6,636 nucleotides of DNA from JAVKSM01 sp039583705 (GCA_039583705.1 JAVKSM010000141.1:1-6636); one strand, 5' to 3'; counted from the stretch's first letter, positions 1 through 5,612 are shown. Made by a program: numbers and translations. The notes: generated by a model not told the origin, from the sequence alone.

Positions 1-1205
1 GCGCCGTGCAGGCCGGTCCGCGCCACCTCGCCGGCGGCGTAGAGCCCGGGGACGCCGGTGCGGCCGGACGTGTCGGTGCACACCCCGCCGCAGGCGTAGT
101 GCGCCGCCGGCGAGACCGGGATCGGCTCCCGCGCCGGGTCCACGCCGACAGCGAGGCAGGCGGCGTGCACACTCGGGAAACGCGCGGCGAATCCCGCGAT
201 CATGGTGGCGTCGAGGTGGACGCACTCCGCGCCGGTCTCGGCCATCCGGCGCGTGATCGTCGCGGCGACCACGTCGCGAGGCGCGAGACTGCCCAGGGGG
301 TGCACGCCGGCCATGAGCGCTGCCCCCCGGGGGTCGAGCAGTACCGCGCCCTCACCGCGCACGGCCTCGGTGACCAGCGGCCGGCGCCCGCGCGCCCCAC
401 GGCCGGTGTGGAGCACCGTGGGGTGGAACTGGATGAACTCCAGGTCCGCCGCGGTGGCACCGGCCCGCAGCGCCAGCGCCAGCCCGTCTCCGGTTGCGAC
501 CTCCGGGTTGGTGCTCACGGCGTAGAGTTGGCCGAGCCCCCCGGTGGCGAGCAGCACCGCGGGCGCGGACAGCACCCCCGGCTGGCCCGCACCGTCCAGG
601 ACGAGCAGCCCGGCCACCGCGCCGGCGGCGGTCCGTAGCGTGTCCACGGCGAGGTGACCGGCCAGCAGCGGCACCCGGTTGTCCCGGGTGGCCGCGAGCA
701 GTGCCCGCATGACCTCGGCGCCGGTGGCGTCCCCACCGGCGTGGACCACGCGGAAGGCAGAGTGGCCGCCCTCACGGGCGCGGTGCAACCGCCCGGCCGT
801 CCCGTCGAATGCCGTTCCCCGGGCGCGCAGCACGGCCACGGCGGCCGGGCCGGCGGCGAGGACGGAGCGCACCGCGGCCGGGTCGCACAGGCCCGCGCCG
901 GCGGTCAGCGTGTCCGCCGCGTGCCTGGCGACCGAGTCTCCCGCGATGTCGCCGAGGACGACGGCCACGCCGCCCTGTGCCCACCGTGTGCTGGTCTCGT
1001 CGGGGCCGGCCTTGGTGATGACGAGCACCGCCAGACCGAGCCGCCGCGCCTCCAGCGCGGCCGTGAGCCCCGCGACCCCGGACCCGACGACGACGAGGTC
1101 GGCGGCTGCCTCCCAGATCGGCCCCTCCCAGGTCGGCCCTTCCCTGGTCGGCGTCTCCCTGGTCGGCGCCTCCCGGGTCGGCGCCTCCGAGGCGGGGGCG
1201 GTCAC
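1..1205 (-). CDS. nadB: L-aspartate oxidase NadB (3' end cut by window edge)
   Basis: NadB is an FAD flavoenzyme that oxidises L-aspartate to iminoaspartate, which NadA condenses with dihydroxyacetone phosphate to give quinolinate for de novo NAD synthesis. The window holds the first 401 codons; the C-terminal helical domain lies beyond position 1. Visible motifs are the Rossmann FAD-binding GSGVAG (residues 41-46), STRWAQGG (72-79), REGGH (144-148), QFHPT with His261, APRD with Arg310, HYACGG, and TGLHGA at the edge. His261 and Arg310 align with the catalytic His244 and Arg290 of the E. coli enzyme. The GTG at 1205 is the only in-frame ATG/GTG/TTG before the FAD motif. It overlaps the nadA stop as GTGA, with only a weak G-rich Shine-Dalgarno (SD) sequence, so translation is probably coupled. 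Residues 7-31 are an unusual pentapeptide repeat ahead of the normal NadB start region. nadC probably follows outside the window (inference from related genomes). Confidence 0.96.
   Translation of the reverse strand, partial: MTAPASEAPTREAPTRETPTREGPTWEGPIWEAAADLVVVGSGVAGLTAALEARRLGLAVLVITKAGPDETSTRWAQGGVAVVLGDIAGDSVARHAADTLTAGAGLCDPAAVRSVLAAGPAAVAVLRARGTAFDGTAGRLHRAREGGHSAFRVVHAGGDATGAEVMRALLAATRDNRVPLLAGHLAVDTLRTAAGAVAGLLVLDGAGQPGVLSAPAVLLATGGLGQLYAVSTNPEVATGDGLALALRAGATAADLEFIQFHPTVLHTGRGARGRRPLVTEAVRGEGAVLLDPRGAALMAGVHPLGSLAPRDVVAATITRRMAETGAECVHLDATMIAGFAARFPSVHAACLAVGVDPAREPIPVSPAAHYACGGVCTDTSGRTGVPGLYAAGEVARTGLHG
1113..1187 (-). repeat. Five in-frame 15-bp tandem units at the NadB N-terminus
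   Basis: Reading down the minus strand, five consecutive 15-bp units encode EAPTR, EAPTR, ETPTR, EGPTW and EGPIW, followed directly by EAAADLVVVGSG. The last unit (GPIW-E) aligns with the ordinary NadB N-terminus, as I recall the mycobacterial protein (GPAWRDAAD). The first four units therefore look like an expansion outward from the native start region. The two promoter-distal units differ most from the consensus, and the copies nearest the start codon are most alike. The unit length keeps the frame. No function is known to me. Confidence 0.9.
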
Positions 1206-2218
1206 TCGCCGCCCCCGGAGCGCCCGACGGCGATCATCCGCTGGACCGCGGCACGGGCCCGGTCGGCCAGCGTGGGCTCCACGACCACCTCGTCCACCCC
1301 GTATTGCAGCGAGCGCAGCAGCACCGCCGGGGTGATCATCTTCATGTACCGGCAGGAGGCTCGGTCGTTGACCGCCCGGAAGTCGACATCCGGTGCCGCC
1401 CGACGCAACTGGTGCAGCATGCCGACCTCGGTGGCCACCAGTACCGAGGTCGCGGTGGTGGTGCGGGCCGCGTCCAGCATCCCGCCGGTGGACAGGATGC
1501 GTACCCGTTCCCCGGGCACCACGCCCGCTCCGGCCAGGTACAGCGCAGACGTCGCACATCCGCACTCCGGGTGCACGAACAGTTCGGCGTCGGGGTCGGC
1601 CGCGGCCAGCTCGGCGAGCGCCGACCCGTTGATGCCGGCGTGGACGTGGCACTCCCCGGCCCAGATGTGGAGGTTGTCCCGGCCGGTCTCCCGGCGCACG
1701 TGCGCGCCGAGGAACTGGTCGGGCAGGAACAGCACCTCGCGCTGCGGTGGGATCGAGGCGACCACCGCGACCGCGTTGGACGAGGTGCAGCAGATGTCGG
1801 TCTCCGCCTTGACCGCGGCCGAGGTGTTGACATAGGAGACGACCACCGCGCCGGGGTGCTCGGCCTTCCATGCCCGAAGCTGGCCGACAGTGATCGAGTC
1901 CGCCAGCGAGCAGCCCGCCCTGGCGTCGGGGATGAGCACGGTCTTGTCCGGACAGAGGATCTTGGCAGTCTCGGCCATGAAGTGCACGCCGCAGAAGACG
2001 ATCGTCGCGGCCGGGGACGCCGCGGCGATGCGGGACAGCGCCAGCGAGTCCCCGGTGTGGTCGGCGACGTCCTGGACCTCGGGTAGCTGGTAGTTGTGCG
2101 CCAGCAGCACGGCGTCCCGCGCCCGGGCCAGGCTGCGCACCTGCTCCGCCCAGCCCTGGTCGACCCGGGCGGGGTCGGCCGGTGCGGTGCGGGGTTCCAC
2201 GGCGAGATCCGGCACCAT
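1202..2218 (-). CDS. nadA: Quinolinate synthase NadA
   Basis: NadA is a cytoplasmic [4Fe-4S] enzyme that condenses iminoaspartate (from NadB) with dihydroxyacetone phosphate to form quinolinate. The 338-residue product is close to the actinobacterial form throughout. It contains HNYQLPEVQDVADHTGDS (residues 41-58), FCGVHFMAETAKIL (75-88), the first cluster Cys in AGCSLADS (Cys103), DICCTSSNA (141-149), WAGECHVHAG (186-195), HPECGCATS with Cys219, and NDRASCRYMKM with Cys289. Cys103, Cys219 and Cys289 are the expected three cluster ligands; the CxxCxxC tail of the E. coli type is absent. The ATG at 2218 was chosen because AGGAGG lies at 2228-2223, four bases upstream. An in-frame ATG at 2257 would lie inside the operator and overlap the divergent gene. 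The gene is first of the nadA-nadB operon and is probably repressed by the adjacent NrtR protein. Confidence 0.97.
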   Translation of the reverse strand: MVPDLAVEPRTAPADPARVDQGWAEQVRSLARARDAVLLAHNYQLPEVQDVADHTGDSLALSRIAAASPAATIVFCGVHFMAETAKILCPDKTVLIPDARAGCSLADSITVGQLRAWKAEHPGAVVVSYVNTSAAVKAETDICCTSSNAVAVVASIPPQREVLFLPDQFLGAHVRRETGRDNLHIWAGECHVHAGINGSALAELAAADPDAELFVHPECGCATSALYLAGAGVVPGERVRILSTGGMLDAARTTTATSVLVATEVGMLHQLRRAAPDVDFRAVNDRASCRYMKMITPAVLLRSLQYGVDEVVVEPTLADRARAAVQRMIAVGRSGGGE

Positions 2219-2222
2219 CGCT

Positions 2223-2228
2223 CCTCCT
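2223..2228 (-). promoter_or_regulatory. Strong Shine-Dalgarno of nadA
   Basis: On the minus strand AGGAGG is followed by AGCG and then the ATG at 2218. This perfect SD fixes the nadA start and rules out the upstream ATG at 2257. Confidence 0.88.
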
Positions 2229-2240
2229 GCCAGTTTTCGC

Positions 2241-2246
2241 CTTATA
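2241..2246 (-). promoter_or_regulatory. Predicted -10 element of nadA-nadB
   Basis: The minus strand reads TATAAG at 2246-2241. A start about seven bases on, near 2234, gives a leader of roughly 16 nt that contains the AGGAGG. No good -35 is visible upstream, so the assignment rests on the -10 and the layout. It shares bases with the divergent nrtR -10. Confidence 0.5.
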
Positions 2247-2248
2247 AT
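2243..2248 (+). promoter_or_regulatory. Consensus -10 (TATAAT) of nrtR, leaderless start
   Basis: TATAAT at 2243-2248 is a perfect -10 hexamer. Seven bases later the ATG at 2256 begins, so the predicted transcription start coincides with the start codon. No SD precedes this ATG. Leaderless mRNAs with this spacing are common in actinobacteria. No clear -35 is seen. Confidence 0.68.
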
Positions 2249-2255
2249 CGAAAAC

Positions 2256-2984
2256 ATGGACGATCGTAGCAGCCACCCGCCCCTGGGTCACGAGGTCCTC
2301 TGCGCTGTGCTGCGGATCCCGGCCGGCGCGCTGCAGGTGCTGCTGTGGCAGCGGGCCCAGCCACCGCAGGCCGGAGATTGGGCGCTCCCCGGTGGTGCCC
2401 TGCGCGGCGACGAGGACGTCGAGGCCTCGGTGCGCCGCCAGCTCGCCGAGAAGGTCGACGTGCGGGAGGTCGCCCACGTCGAGCAGCTTGCGGTGTTCAG
2501 CGCGCCGGACCGGGTGCCGGGGCCACGCCGGCTGGCCACCGCCTTCCTCGGCCTGGTACCCGCGGACGTCGATCCCGCCGTGCCCCCCGACACCCGCTGG
2601 CACGAGGTGACGAAGCTGCCCCCCACCGCGTTCGACCACGCCGCGATCGTGTGCCGGGCGCGGGACCGACTGCGCGCCAAGCTCTCCTACACCAACCTGG
2701 GCTTCGCCATCGCGCCGGCGGAGTTCACGGTCTCCGCGCTGCGCGTGCTCTACAGCGCGGCGCTGGGCCACCAGGTCACGTCCACCAACCTGCAGCGGGT
2801 GCTCACCCGCCGTGGCGTGCTCGAGCCGACCGGCGCCACCGCGATGCCCGGACCGGCGGGCGGCCGTCCCGCGGCCCTGTTCCGCTTCGCCGACCGGCGG
2901 CTGCGGGTGACCGACCCGTTCGCGGTGCTCCGACCGCCAGCCAGATCCTCGTCGCACGCCCGCCGTCCCAGGCCGCCTCGATAG
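2256..2984 (+). CDS. nrtR: NrtR-family Nudix-related transcriptional regulator of NAD synthesis
   Basis: This 242-residue cytoplasmic DNA-binding protein has an N-terminal Nudix-like fold (about residues 10-125) and a C-terminal winged helix (about 143-212, SYTNLGFAIAP...FTVSALRVLYSAALGH...GRPAALFRF), the standard NrtR architecture. The Nudix signature GX5EX7REUXEEXGU begins well (Gly47, Glu53) but reads RQLAEKVDV at 61-69. Two metal-binding Glu are replaced (Gln62, Lys66) and the Gly is Asp68, so hydrolysis is unlikely and the domain probably senses an NAD-related ligand such as ADP-ribose (family knowledge). It is the likely equivalent of mycobacterial Rv1593c and corynebacterial NdnR. The ATG at 2256 was chosen over upstream in-frame codons because those lie inside nadA and the TATAAT gives a leaderless start here. 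The last 18 residues form a basic Arg/Pro tail of unknown role. It probably represses nadAB and itself. Confidence 0.9.
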   Translation: MDDRSSHPPLGHEVLCAVLRIPAGALQVLLWQRAQPPQAGDWALPGGALRGDEDVEASVRRQLAEKVDVREVAHVEQLAVFSAPDRVPGPRRLATAFLGLVPADVDPAVPPDTRWHEVTKLPPTAFDHAAIVCRARDRLRAKLSYTNLGFAIAPAEFTVSALRVLYSAALGHQVTSTNLQRVLTRRGVLEPTGATAMPGPAGGRPAALFRFADRRLRVTDPFAVLRPPARSSSHARRPRPPR

Positions 2985-3044
2985 CCGCGGTGCCAGGCCG
3001 TGTCCCGCCGTCGGCACCAGGGAGCGGACGGCGCGGCGAGGTCG

Positions 3045-3050
3045 TAGCGT
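3045..3050 (+). promoter_or_regulatory. Predicted -10 (TAGCGT) of the LON-domain gene, leaderless start
   Basis: TAGCGT matches the TANNNT pattern of actinobacterial -10 elements. It ends six bases before the GTG at 3057, giving nearly the same spacing as in nrtR. There is no SD-like sequence directly before the GTG, which supports a leaderless transcript. The remaining bases of the gap after nrtR (2985-3044) show no gene and no convincing terminator. Confidence 0.5.
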
Positions 3051-3056
3051 GGGCAC

Positions 3057-3731
3057 GTGGTCGAGACGCTCGCACTGTTCCCACTGGGCACGGTGCTGCT
3101 GCCCGGCACGTCGCTGCCGCTGCACGTGTTCGAGCCCCGTTACCGGCAGCTCACCATCGACCTGGTCACCGGCGCCTTGCCCGGCCGCCGCTTTGGCGTG
3201 GTCGCGGTGCGTGACGGGTGGACGCCCGACGAGGACGGCACCGCGGGCCTGCACGATGTCGGCTGCACCGCCTCGCTGCGCGAGGTGCGGCGGCTGCCCG
3301 ACGGCCGCTTCGACATCGTGACGGTCGGCGAGGCCCGCTTCCGGCTGCTGGGCCTGCAGACCACCACGGCGCCCTACCTGATGGGCACGGTGGAATGGAT
3401 GCCCGACCGGGAGGACGTCGACCGTGAGCAACTGCGGCCGCTCGCGGTGGCCGCTCACACCGCCCACCGCCACTACTGCGCGACGGCGTGGAACCGGGAG
3501 GACTGGGCGAAAGCCAAGCCGGAGGCCGATCCCGAACTGTTGCCGCACGTGCTGGCCTCGGACTGTCTGCTCTCGCTCGCCGACCGCCAGGAGCTGCTGG
3601 AGCAGACCGACCCGTTGGAGCGGCTCAAGCTCATCCGCCGCGTCCTGATCCGGGAGACGGGGCTGCTCGGTGAGCTGCGGGCGGTGTGGATGCCGCTGTC
3701 GAAGTTCGCCGTCGACTGCAGCCGCAACTGA
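3057..3731 (+). CDS. Stand-alone LON substrate-binding-domain protein
   Basis: This 224-residue protein belongs to the LON N-terminal-domain family (PUA-like fold), the substrate-recognition domain of Lon protease found here without AAA+ or protease domains. The hallmark start is LFPLGTVLLPG (residues 7-17) and LPLHVFEPRYR (20-30). It is followed by FGVV (46-49), CTASLREVRRLPDGRFDIVTVGEARFRL-type strands (70-97) and an Arg/Leu-rich helical half (about 125-205). No Walker motif, Ser-Lys dyad, signal peptide or membrane segment is visible, so it is cytoplasmic and probably non-catalytic. Its role is not established; binding unfolded proteins or acting as an adaptor is inference. The GTG at 3057 is supported by the LON motif beginning at once and by the -10 six bases upstream. 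It converges with the DUF2567 gene, leaving only 8 bp between stops. Confidence 0.88.
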   Translation: MVETLALFPLGTVLLPGTSLPLHVFEPRYRQLTIDLVTGALPGRRFGVVAVRDGWTPDEDGTAGLHDVGCTASLREVRRLPDGRFDIVTVGEARFRLLGLQTTTAPYLMGTVEWMPDREDVDREQLRPLAVAAHTAHRHYCATAWNREDWAKAKPEADPELLPHVLASDCLLSLADRQELLEQTDPLERLKLIRRVLIRETGLLGELRAVWMPLSKFAVDCSRN

Positions 3732-3739
3732 GCGATCGC
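3732..3739. other. 8-bp palindrome GCGATCGC as the whole gap between convergent genes
   Basis: The gap between the LON-gene TGA and the DUF2567 TAG is exactly the palindrome GCGATCGC. There is no room for separate terminators, so the two transcripts must overlap unless termination occurs inside the coding regions. The palindrome may be chance. Confidence 0.6.
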
Positions 3740-4333
3740 CTAGCTGGCGGTCCCACGGCCCAGATCCTCGCGGCTGCTCCAGGCTGCCGCCAGCACGTAG
3801 CTGAGCGCGGCTCCCAGGGGCGGCCCGAGCAGCACCGAGGAGCTGTCCAGCCGGGGCGCCACCCGGGTGACGTGCCCCGGCGGGACCGCCGGTCCGGACG
3901 GTGCGACCGCGACCCCGACCCGCATCGCGAGCCACCCGGCCAGCGCCGCGCCCGCAACCACGCAGAGCAGGGCGAACGGGCCGCGACGCTGCCGCGGCAG
4001 CCACACGGCGGCTGCCGCGAGGATCCCGGCGGCGAACCCGAGCAGCAGGAACAGCGCCATGTCGTCGAAGCGGTGCTCGCTCTCACCGGCAAGCGGCGCG
4101 GCCGAGGAACCGGCCAGGACCAGCACGAGCTGCGGCGGCGCCAGCCGCGACCACAGCAACCCCAGCGGTGGGCCCGCCGCCCCCACCAGCGACAGGACAC
4201 CCAGCGCGAAGGGCAGGTCCGCCCGCAGCACGGCCCGCAAGCCGGGGCGCGCGGCGTCGGGCTCGTCGGGAGGTTGCGACGTCGGCTGCGGCTGCTTCGC
4301 CGCAGGCTGGGTCCGCGACCCGGGCTCGCTCAC
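3740..4333 (-). CDS. DUF2567 four-helix membrane protein
   Basis: This 197-residue integral membrane protein resembles the DUF2567 family (mycobacterial Rv1591-like). A Pro/Gln-rich, probably cytoplasmic N-terminus (1-38) precedes four hydrophobic segments at about 41-63, 91-112, 119-143 and 167-185. The loop between helices 1 and 2 carries the family-typical ESEHRFDD (84-91), a charged motif just before helix 2, and PPLGLLWSRL (55-64) is also characteristic. The arrangement suggests both ends are cytoplasmic. The GTG at 4333 lies 6 bp after the bsaP stop with no strong SD, so it is the third gene of the bioB-bsaP-DUF2567 operon. Function is unknown. Its constant place behind biotin synthase could indicate a link to biotin or Fe-S metabolism, but nothing in the sequence shows transport or catalysis. 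Confidence 0.85.
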   Translation of the reverse strand: MSEPGSRTQPAAKQPQPTSQPPDEPDAARPGLRAVLRADLPFALGVLSLVGAAGPPLGLLWSRLAPPQLVLVLAGSSAAPLAGESEHRFDDMALFLLLGFAAGILAAAAVWLPRQRRGPFALLCVVAGAALAGWLAMRVGVAVAPSGPAVPPGHVTRVAPRLDSSSVLLGPPLGAALSYVLAAAWSSREDLGRGTAS

Positions 4334-4339
4334 CGTCGA

Positions 4340-4528
4340 TCAGCCCCGGACGGTGGTCCCGTGACGGCTGCACCGGGAGGTCCATCCGGCCGGGAGGACC
4401 TGCACGACCATCCGACGGCCACACGACGGGCAGTACCGAGGCGCCTCCAGCTCCCGCCGCTGGGCACAACGCTCGTGCCCGCCGTCCGCGGCCGGCCGTC
4501 CGCACTGGTCACAACAGGTTCCGGTCAC
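4340..4528 (-). CDS. bsaP: Biotin synthase auxiliary protein BsaP-like, small Cys-rich protein
   Basis: This 62-residue protein has seven Cys and two His in paired motifs: CDQC (Cys6, Cys9, with Cys5 beside them), HERC (His18, Cys21), CPSC (Cys33, Cys36) and CSRH (Cys53, His56). The core around PRYCPSCGRRMVVQV and GWTSRCSRHG matches the Rv1590/BsaP type encoded directly after bioB in mycobacteria. There it has been reported as an auxiliary protein that biotin synthase needs to convert dethiobiotin to biotin. The pattern fits a zinc ribbon or a small Fe-S protein; the sequence alone cannot decide which. The GTG at 4528 overlaps the bioB stop as GTGA and no SD precedes it, so translation should be coupled to bioB at near-fixed stoichiometry. 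The protein is shorter than the mycobacterial homologue as I recall it. It is easily missed by annotation because of its size. Confidence 0.85.
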   Translation of the reverse strand: MTGTCCDQCGRPAADGGHERCAQRRELEAPRYCPSCGRRMVVQVLPAGWTSRCSRHGTTVRG

Positions 4529-5535
4529 AGCGTCGCGTTCAGCGCCTTGATCGGCATCTGCAGGTCGGCGAGCATCCGCAGGTCGGACTGCGCGGGCCGA
4601 CCCAGCGTGGTGAGGTAGTTGCCGACGATCACCGCGTTGATGCCGCCGAGCACGCCGCGCCGGGCACCGAGGTCGCCCAGAGTGATCTCCCGGCCACCCG
4701 CGAAGCGCAGGATCGTGCGGGGCAGTGCGAGCCGGAACGCCGCAACGGCGCGCAGCGCGTCCGCGGCGGGCAGCACGTCGAGATCCGCGAACGGCGTGCC
4801 GGGGCGCGGGTTGAGGAAGTTCAGCGGGACCTCGTCGGGAGCCAGCTCAGCGAGCTGTCCGGCGAACTCGGCGCGTTGCTGCAGGCTCTCCCCCATCCCG
4901 AGGATGCCGCCGCAGCACACCTCCATCCCGGCGGCGCGGACCAGGCGTAGCGTCTCCCACCGCTCCTGCCAGGTGTGGCTGGTGACCACGCGGCGGAAGT
5001 AGGACCGGGCCGTCTCGAGGTTGTGGTTGTAGCGGTGCACCCCGATCTCGGCCAGCTCGTAGACCTGGGACGGGGTCAGCATGCCCAACGAGCAGGCGAG
5101 GTTGATGTCCACCTCGGCCCGGATCGCGGCGACACCGGCGCGCACCTGCGCCATGAGCCGCTCGTCAGGTCCGCGCACCGCAGCGACGATGCAGAACTCC
5201 GTGGCACCGGTCTCCGCGGTCCGCCTGGCCGCCTCCACCAGGGTCGGCACGTCCAGCCACGCCGCCCGCACCGGCGAGTCGAACCGGCCGGACTGGGAGC
5301 AGAAGTGACAGTCCTCCGGGCAGCCGCCGGTCTTGAGGCTGACGATGCCCTCGACCTCGACACCGGGACCACACCAGCGCATCCGCACCTCGTGCGCCAG
5401 CCTCAGCAGCTCTTCGAGCCGGTCGTCGGGCAGGCGCAGCACGGTGAGCACCTCGTCGGCCCCCAGCCCCTCCCCCCGCTCGAGCACCTGCTCGCGGGCC
5501 GAGTCCAGCACGTCGGTCCGGGTGGCGGGGCGCAC
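4525..5535 (-). CDS. bioB: Biotin synthase BioB
   Basis: BioB is a radical-SAM enzyme that inserts sulfur into dethiobiotin, the last step of biotin synthesis. The 336-residue product has the radical-SAM CPEDCHFC motif (Cys72, Cys76, Cys79) binding the [4Fe-4S] cluster and SAM. The expected ligands of the sacrificial [2Fe-2S] cluster are Cys115 (TEFCIVAA), Cys148 (NLACSLG), Cys207 (EVCCGGI) and Arg277 (ILRFAGGRE). YNHNLET (169-175) and NPRPGTPF are also conserved. A second Cys (208) follows Cys207, which seems normal for actinobacterial BioB. The GTG at 5535 was chosen because GAGGAG at 5545-5540 precedes it by four bases; a TTG at 5547 would sit on top of that SD. The gene leads a bioB-bsaP-DUF2567 operon, separated by 88 bp and a hairpin from bioD. 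A weak candidate -10 (CAGACT, 5603-5598) lies in that gap. No BioQ-type operator is recognisable. Confidence 0.97.
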   Translation of the reverse strand: MRPATRTDVLDSAREQVLERGEGLGADEVLTVLRLPDDRLEELLRLAHEVRMRWCGPGVEVEGIVSLKTGGCPEDCHFCSQSGRFDSPVRAAWLDVPTLVEAARRTAETGATEFCIVAAVRGPDERLMAQVRAGVAAIRAEVDINLACSLGMLTPSQVYELAEIGVHRYNHNLETARSYFRRVVTSHTWQERWETLRLVRAAGMEVCCGGILGMGESLQQRAEFAGQLAELAPDEVPLNFLNPRPGTPFADLDVLPAADALRAVAAFRLALPRTILRFAGGREITLGDLGARRGVLGGINAVIVGNYLTTLGRPAQSDLRMLADLQMPIKALNATL

Positions 5536-5539
5536 GGTG

Positions 5540-5545
5540 CTCCTC
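5540..5545 (-). promoter_or_regulatory. Shine-Dalgarno that sets the bioB start
   Basis: The minus strand reads GAGGAG, then CACC, then GTG at 5535. The four-base spacer matches that of nadA (AGGAGG-AGCG-ATG) and bioD (GGAGG-TCTT-GTG), supporting the GTG over the upstream TTG. Confidence 0.8.
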
Positions 5546-5612
5546 AAGATCGGGCTCCCTCGGGCGAGACTCCTGGGGCCGGTGTCCTCACCCCGGTAGT
5601 CTGCCGCACCGG

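Larger units (their letters stand above)
2233..2255. promoter_or_regulatory. Candidate NrtR operator between nadA and nrtR
   Basis: A perfect 7-bp inverted repeat, GTTTTCG (2233-2239) and CGAAAAC (2249-2255), flanks a 9-bp AT-rich centre that includes TTATAA. It fills most of the 37-bp gap between the divergent nadA and nrtR starts and is the most AT-rich spot in the window. Both predicted -10 elements lie in its centre, so a bound dimer should block both promoters. NrtR-family proteins in actinobacteria are known to control NAD biosynthesis genes. Assigning this exact site to the adjacent regulator is inference from position and symmetry. Confidence 0.78.

Noticed and set aside
6..638. Long plus-strand open frame opposite nadB
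   Set aside because: Arg/Gly/Ala/Pro-rich translation with no domain; a shadow of the GC-biased nadB frame, which carries unmistakable NadB motifs.
654..1835. 393-codon plus-strand open frame across nadB and nadA
   Set aside because: Low-complexity product (runs of GRRLPG from the nadB repeat) antisense to two clear enzymes; high GC keeps such frames open.
2094..2255. nrtR extended upstream in the same frame
   Set aside because: The added residues are antisense to nadA and the region holds the promoter/operator; NrtR homology begins after 2256.
2219..2257. nadA extended to an ATG at 2257 (13 more residues)
   Set aside because: It would lie in the operator and overlap the nrtR start; the perfect AGGAGG sits before the ATG at 2218.
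2927..2984. Arg/Pro-rich end of NrtR as a frameshift
   Set aside because: The frame is open with normal codon bias until the TAG and no alternative frame restores a known motif, so a natural basic tail is simpler.
2989..3018. Inverted repeat GGTGCC/GGCACC after nrtR as a terminator
   Set aside because: Only 6 bp with an 18-nt loop and no T-tract; expected by chance at this base composition.
3686..4950. Long plus-strand open frames across DUF2567, bsaP and bioB
   Set aside because: Arg/Pro/Ala-rich, no motifs, opposite recognised genes in all parts.
5536..5547. bioB starting at TTG 5547
   Set aside because: That start overlaps the only good SD; GTG 5535 has the SD at the spacing used by nadA and bioD.
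5583..5596. CCGGTG...CACCCCGG imperfect palindrome before bioB as a biotin-repressor site
   Set aside because: Arms are unequal and GC-only, and it does not resemble the BioQ or BirA operators I know.
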